From NCBI GenBank assembly GCA_021159525.1, contig JAGHEC010000103.1, positions 1 through 5,574 on the forward strand: a stretch of DNA of 5,574 bases, read 5' to 3'. Every line of letters starts with the position of its first letter. The first letter of the stretch is position 1. The notes below the pieces were generated by a model. That model was not told the origin of the DNA. It searched no databases and saw nothing but the letters and a program-made list of their open reading frames with translations. Shown piece by piece: positions 5,521-5,574 of the stretch. The position numbers were made by a program, and so were the translations under genes. The DNA is from Deltaproteobacteria bacterium (GTDB lineage Bacteria; Desulfobacterota; DSM-4660; Desulfatiglandales; Desulfatiglandaceae).

Positions 5521-5574
5521 GCCTCCCCTCCAAGACGGGACAACAAAATGCGTACGGAGCGTTCGGCGACCGCC
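5521..5574 (+). repeat. 54-bp repeat unit A, copy 3 (at window edge)
   Basis: Third 54-bp unit, starting with GCCTCCCCTCCAAGACGGGA and ending with the GGCGACCGCC palindrome exactly at the last base of the window. It differs from copy 1 by a handful of substitutions in the middle (CGTACGGAGCGTT segment). The array probably continues beyond the window. Confidence 0.8.

Noticed and set aside
5140..5546. Two overlapping minus-strand open frames with repeated peptide segments
   Set aside because: The peptide repeats simply mirror the nucleotide repeat units and appear in different frames. No ribosome binding site or domain is visible, so these are translations of the array, not genes.
5158..5574. 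CRISPR array
   Set aside because: Units are 54 bp and diverged, the linkers between them are themselves repeated rather than unique, spacing is 45 and 210 bp, and no cas gene is present.

Overview
The window looks like a piece of an anaerobic bacterial chromosome, most likely from a deltaproteobacterium (Desulfobacterota, sulfate-reducing or syntrophic type). This rests on the GC-rich coding sequence with strong GGAGG ribosome binding sites, and on the linkage of FAD-linked oxidases to a heterodisulfide-reductase-like (CCG-domain) iron-sulfur protein, a combination familiar from such organisms. The assignment comes from family knowledge, not from a marker gene, and is moderate.

Positions 161-4580 hold one tight three-gene operon, all on the minus strand, transcribed from right to left. 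In transcription order it has: (1) a 485-residue FAD-binding oxidoreductase of the VAO/PCMH-type flavoprotein superfamily (3123-4580); (2) a 441-residue protein with two N-terminal [4Fe-4S] motifs and two CCG domains, related to HdrD/GlcF (1786-3111); (3) a second, divergent FAD-binding oxidoreductase of 533 residues (161-1762). Gaps are 11 and 22-23 bp, and each gene has a near-perfect Shine-Dalgarno. The likely product is a soluble, cytoplasmic flavin/iron-sulfur dehydrogenase. One or both flavoproteins would oxidise an organic substrate (a hydroxy acid, alcohol or phenolic side chain; the substrate cannot be read from the sequence), and the Fe-S protein would collect the electrons. No cytochrome or membrane subunit is encoded here.

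Positions 1-160, downstream of the operon, contain a strong short hairpin (9-30) and an exact 9-bp tandem duplication (36-53), probably a terminator or an extragenic repeat.

Positions 4581-5574 carry no convincing protein gene. This stretch has four parts: a ~145-bp fold-back element with terminal inverted repeats and flanking 7-bp direct repeats (MITE-like) just upstream of the operon (4609-4762); a candidate sigma-70 promoter beyond it (4795-4823); a GC-rich stretch with several small hairpins and no recognised identity (about 4841-5150); and a degenerate repeat array (5158-5574). The array is built from three 54-bp units joined by a shared 39-bp linker, and its second period is split by a ~137-bp segment that folds into a branched stem structure. 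These non-coding repeats and the unusual cofactor motifs of the operon are the least ordinary parts of the window.
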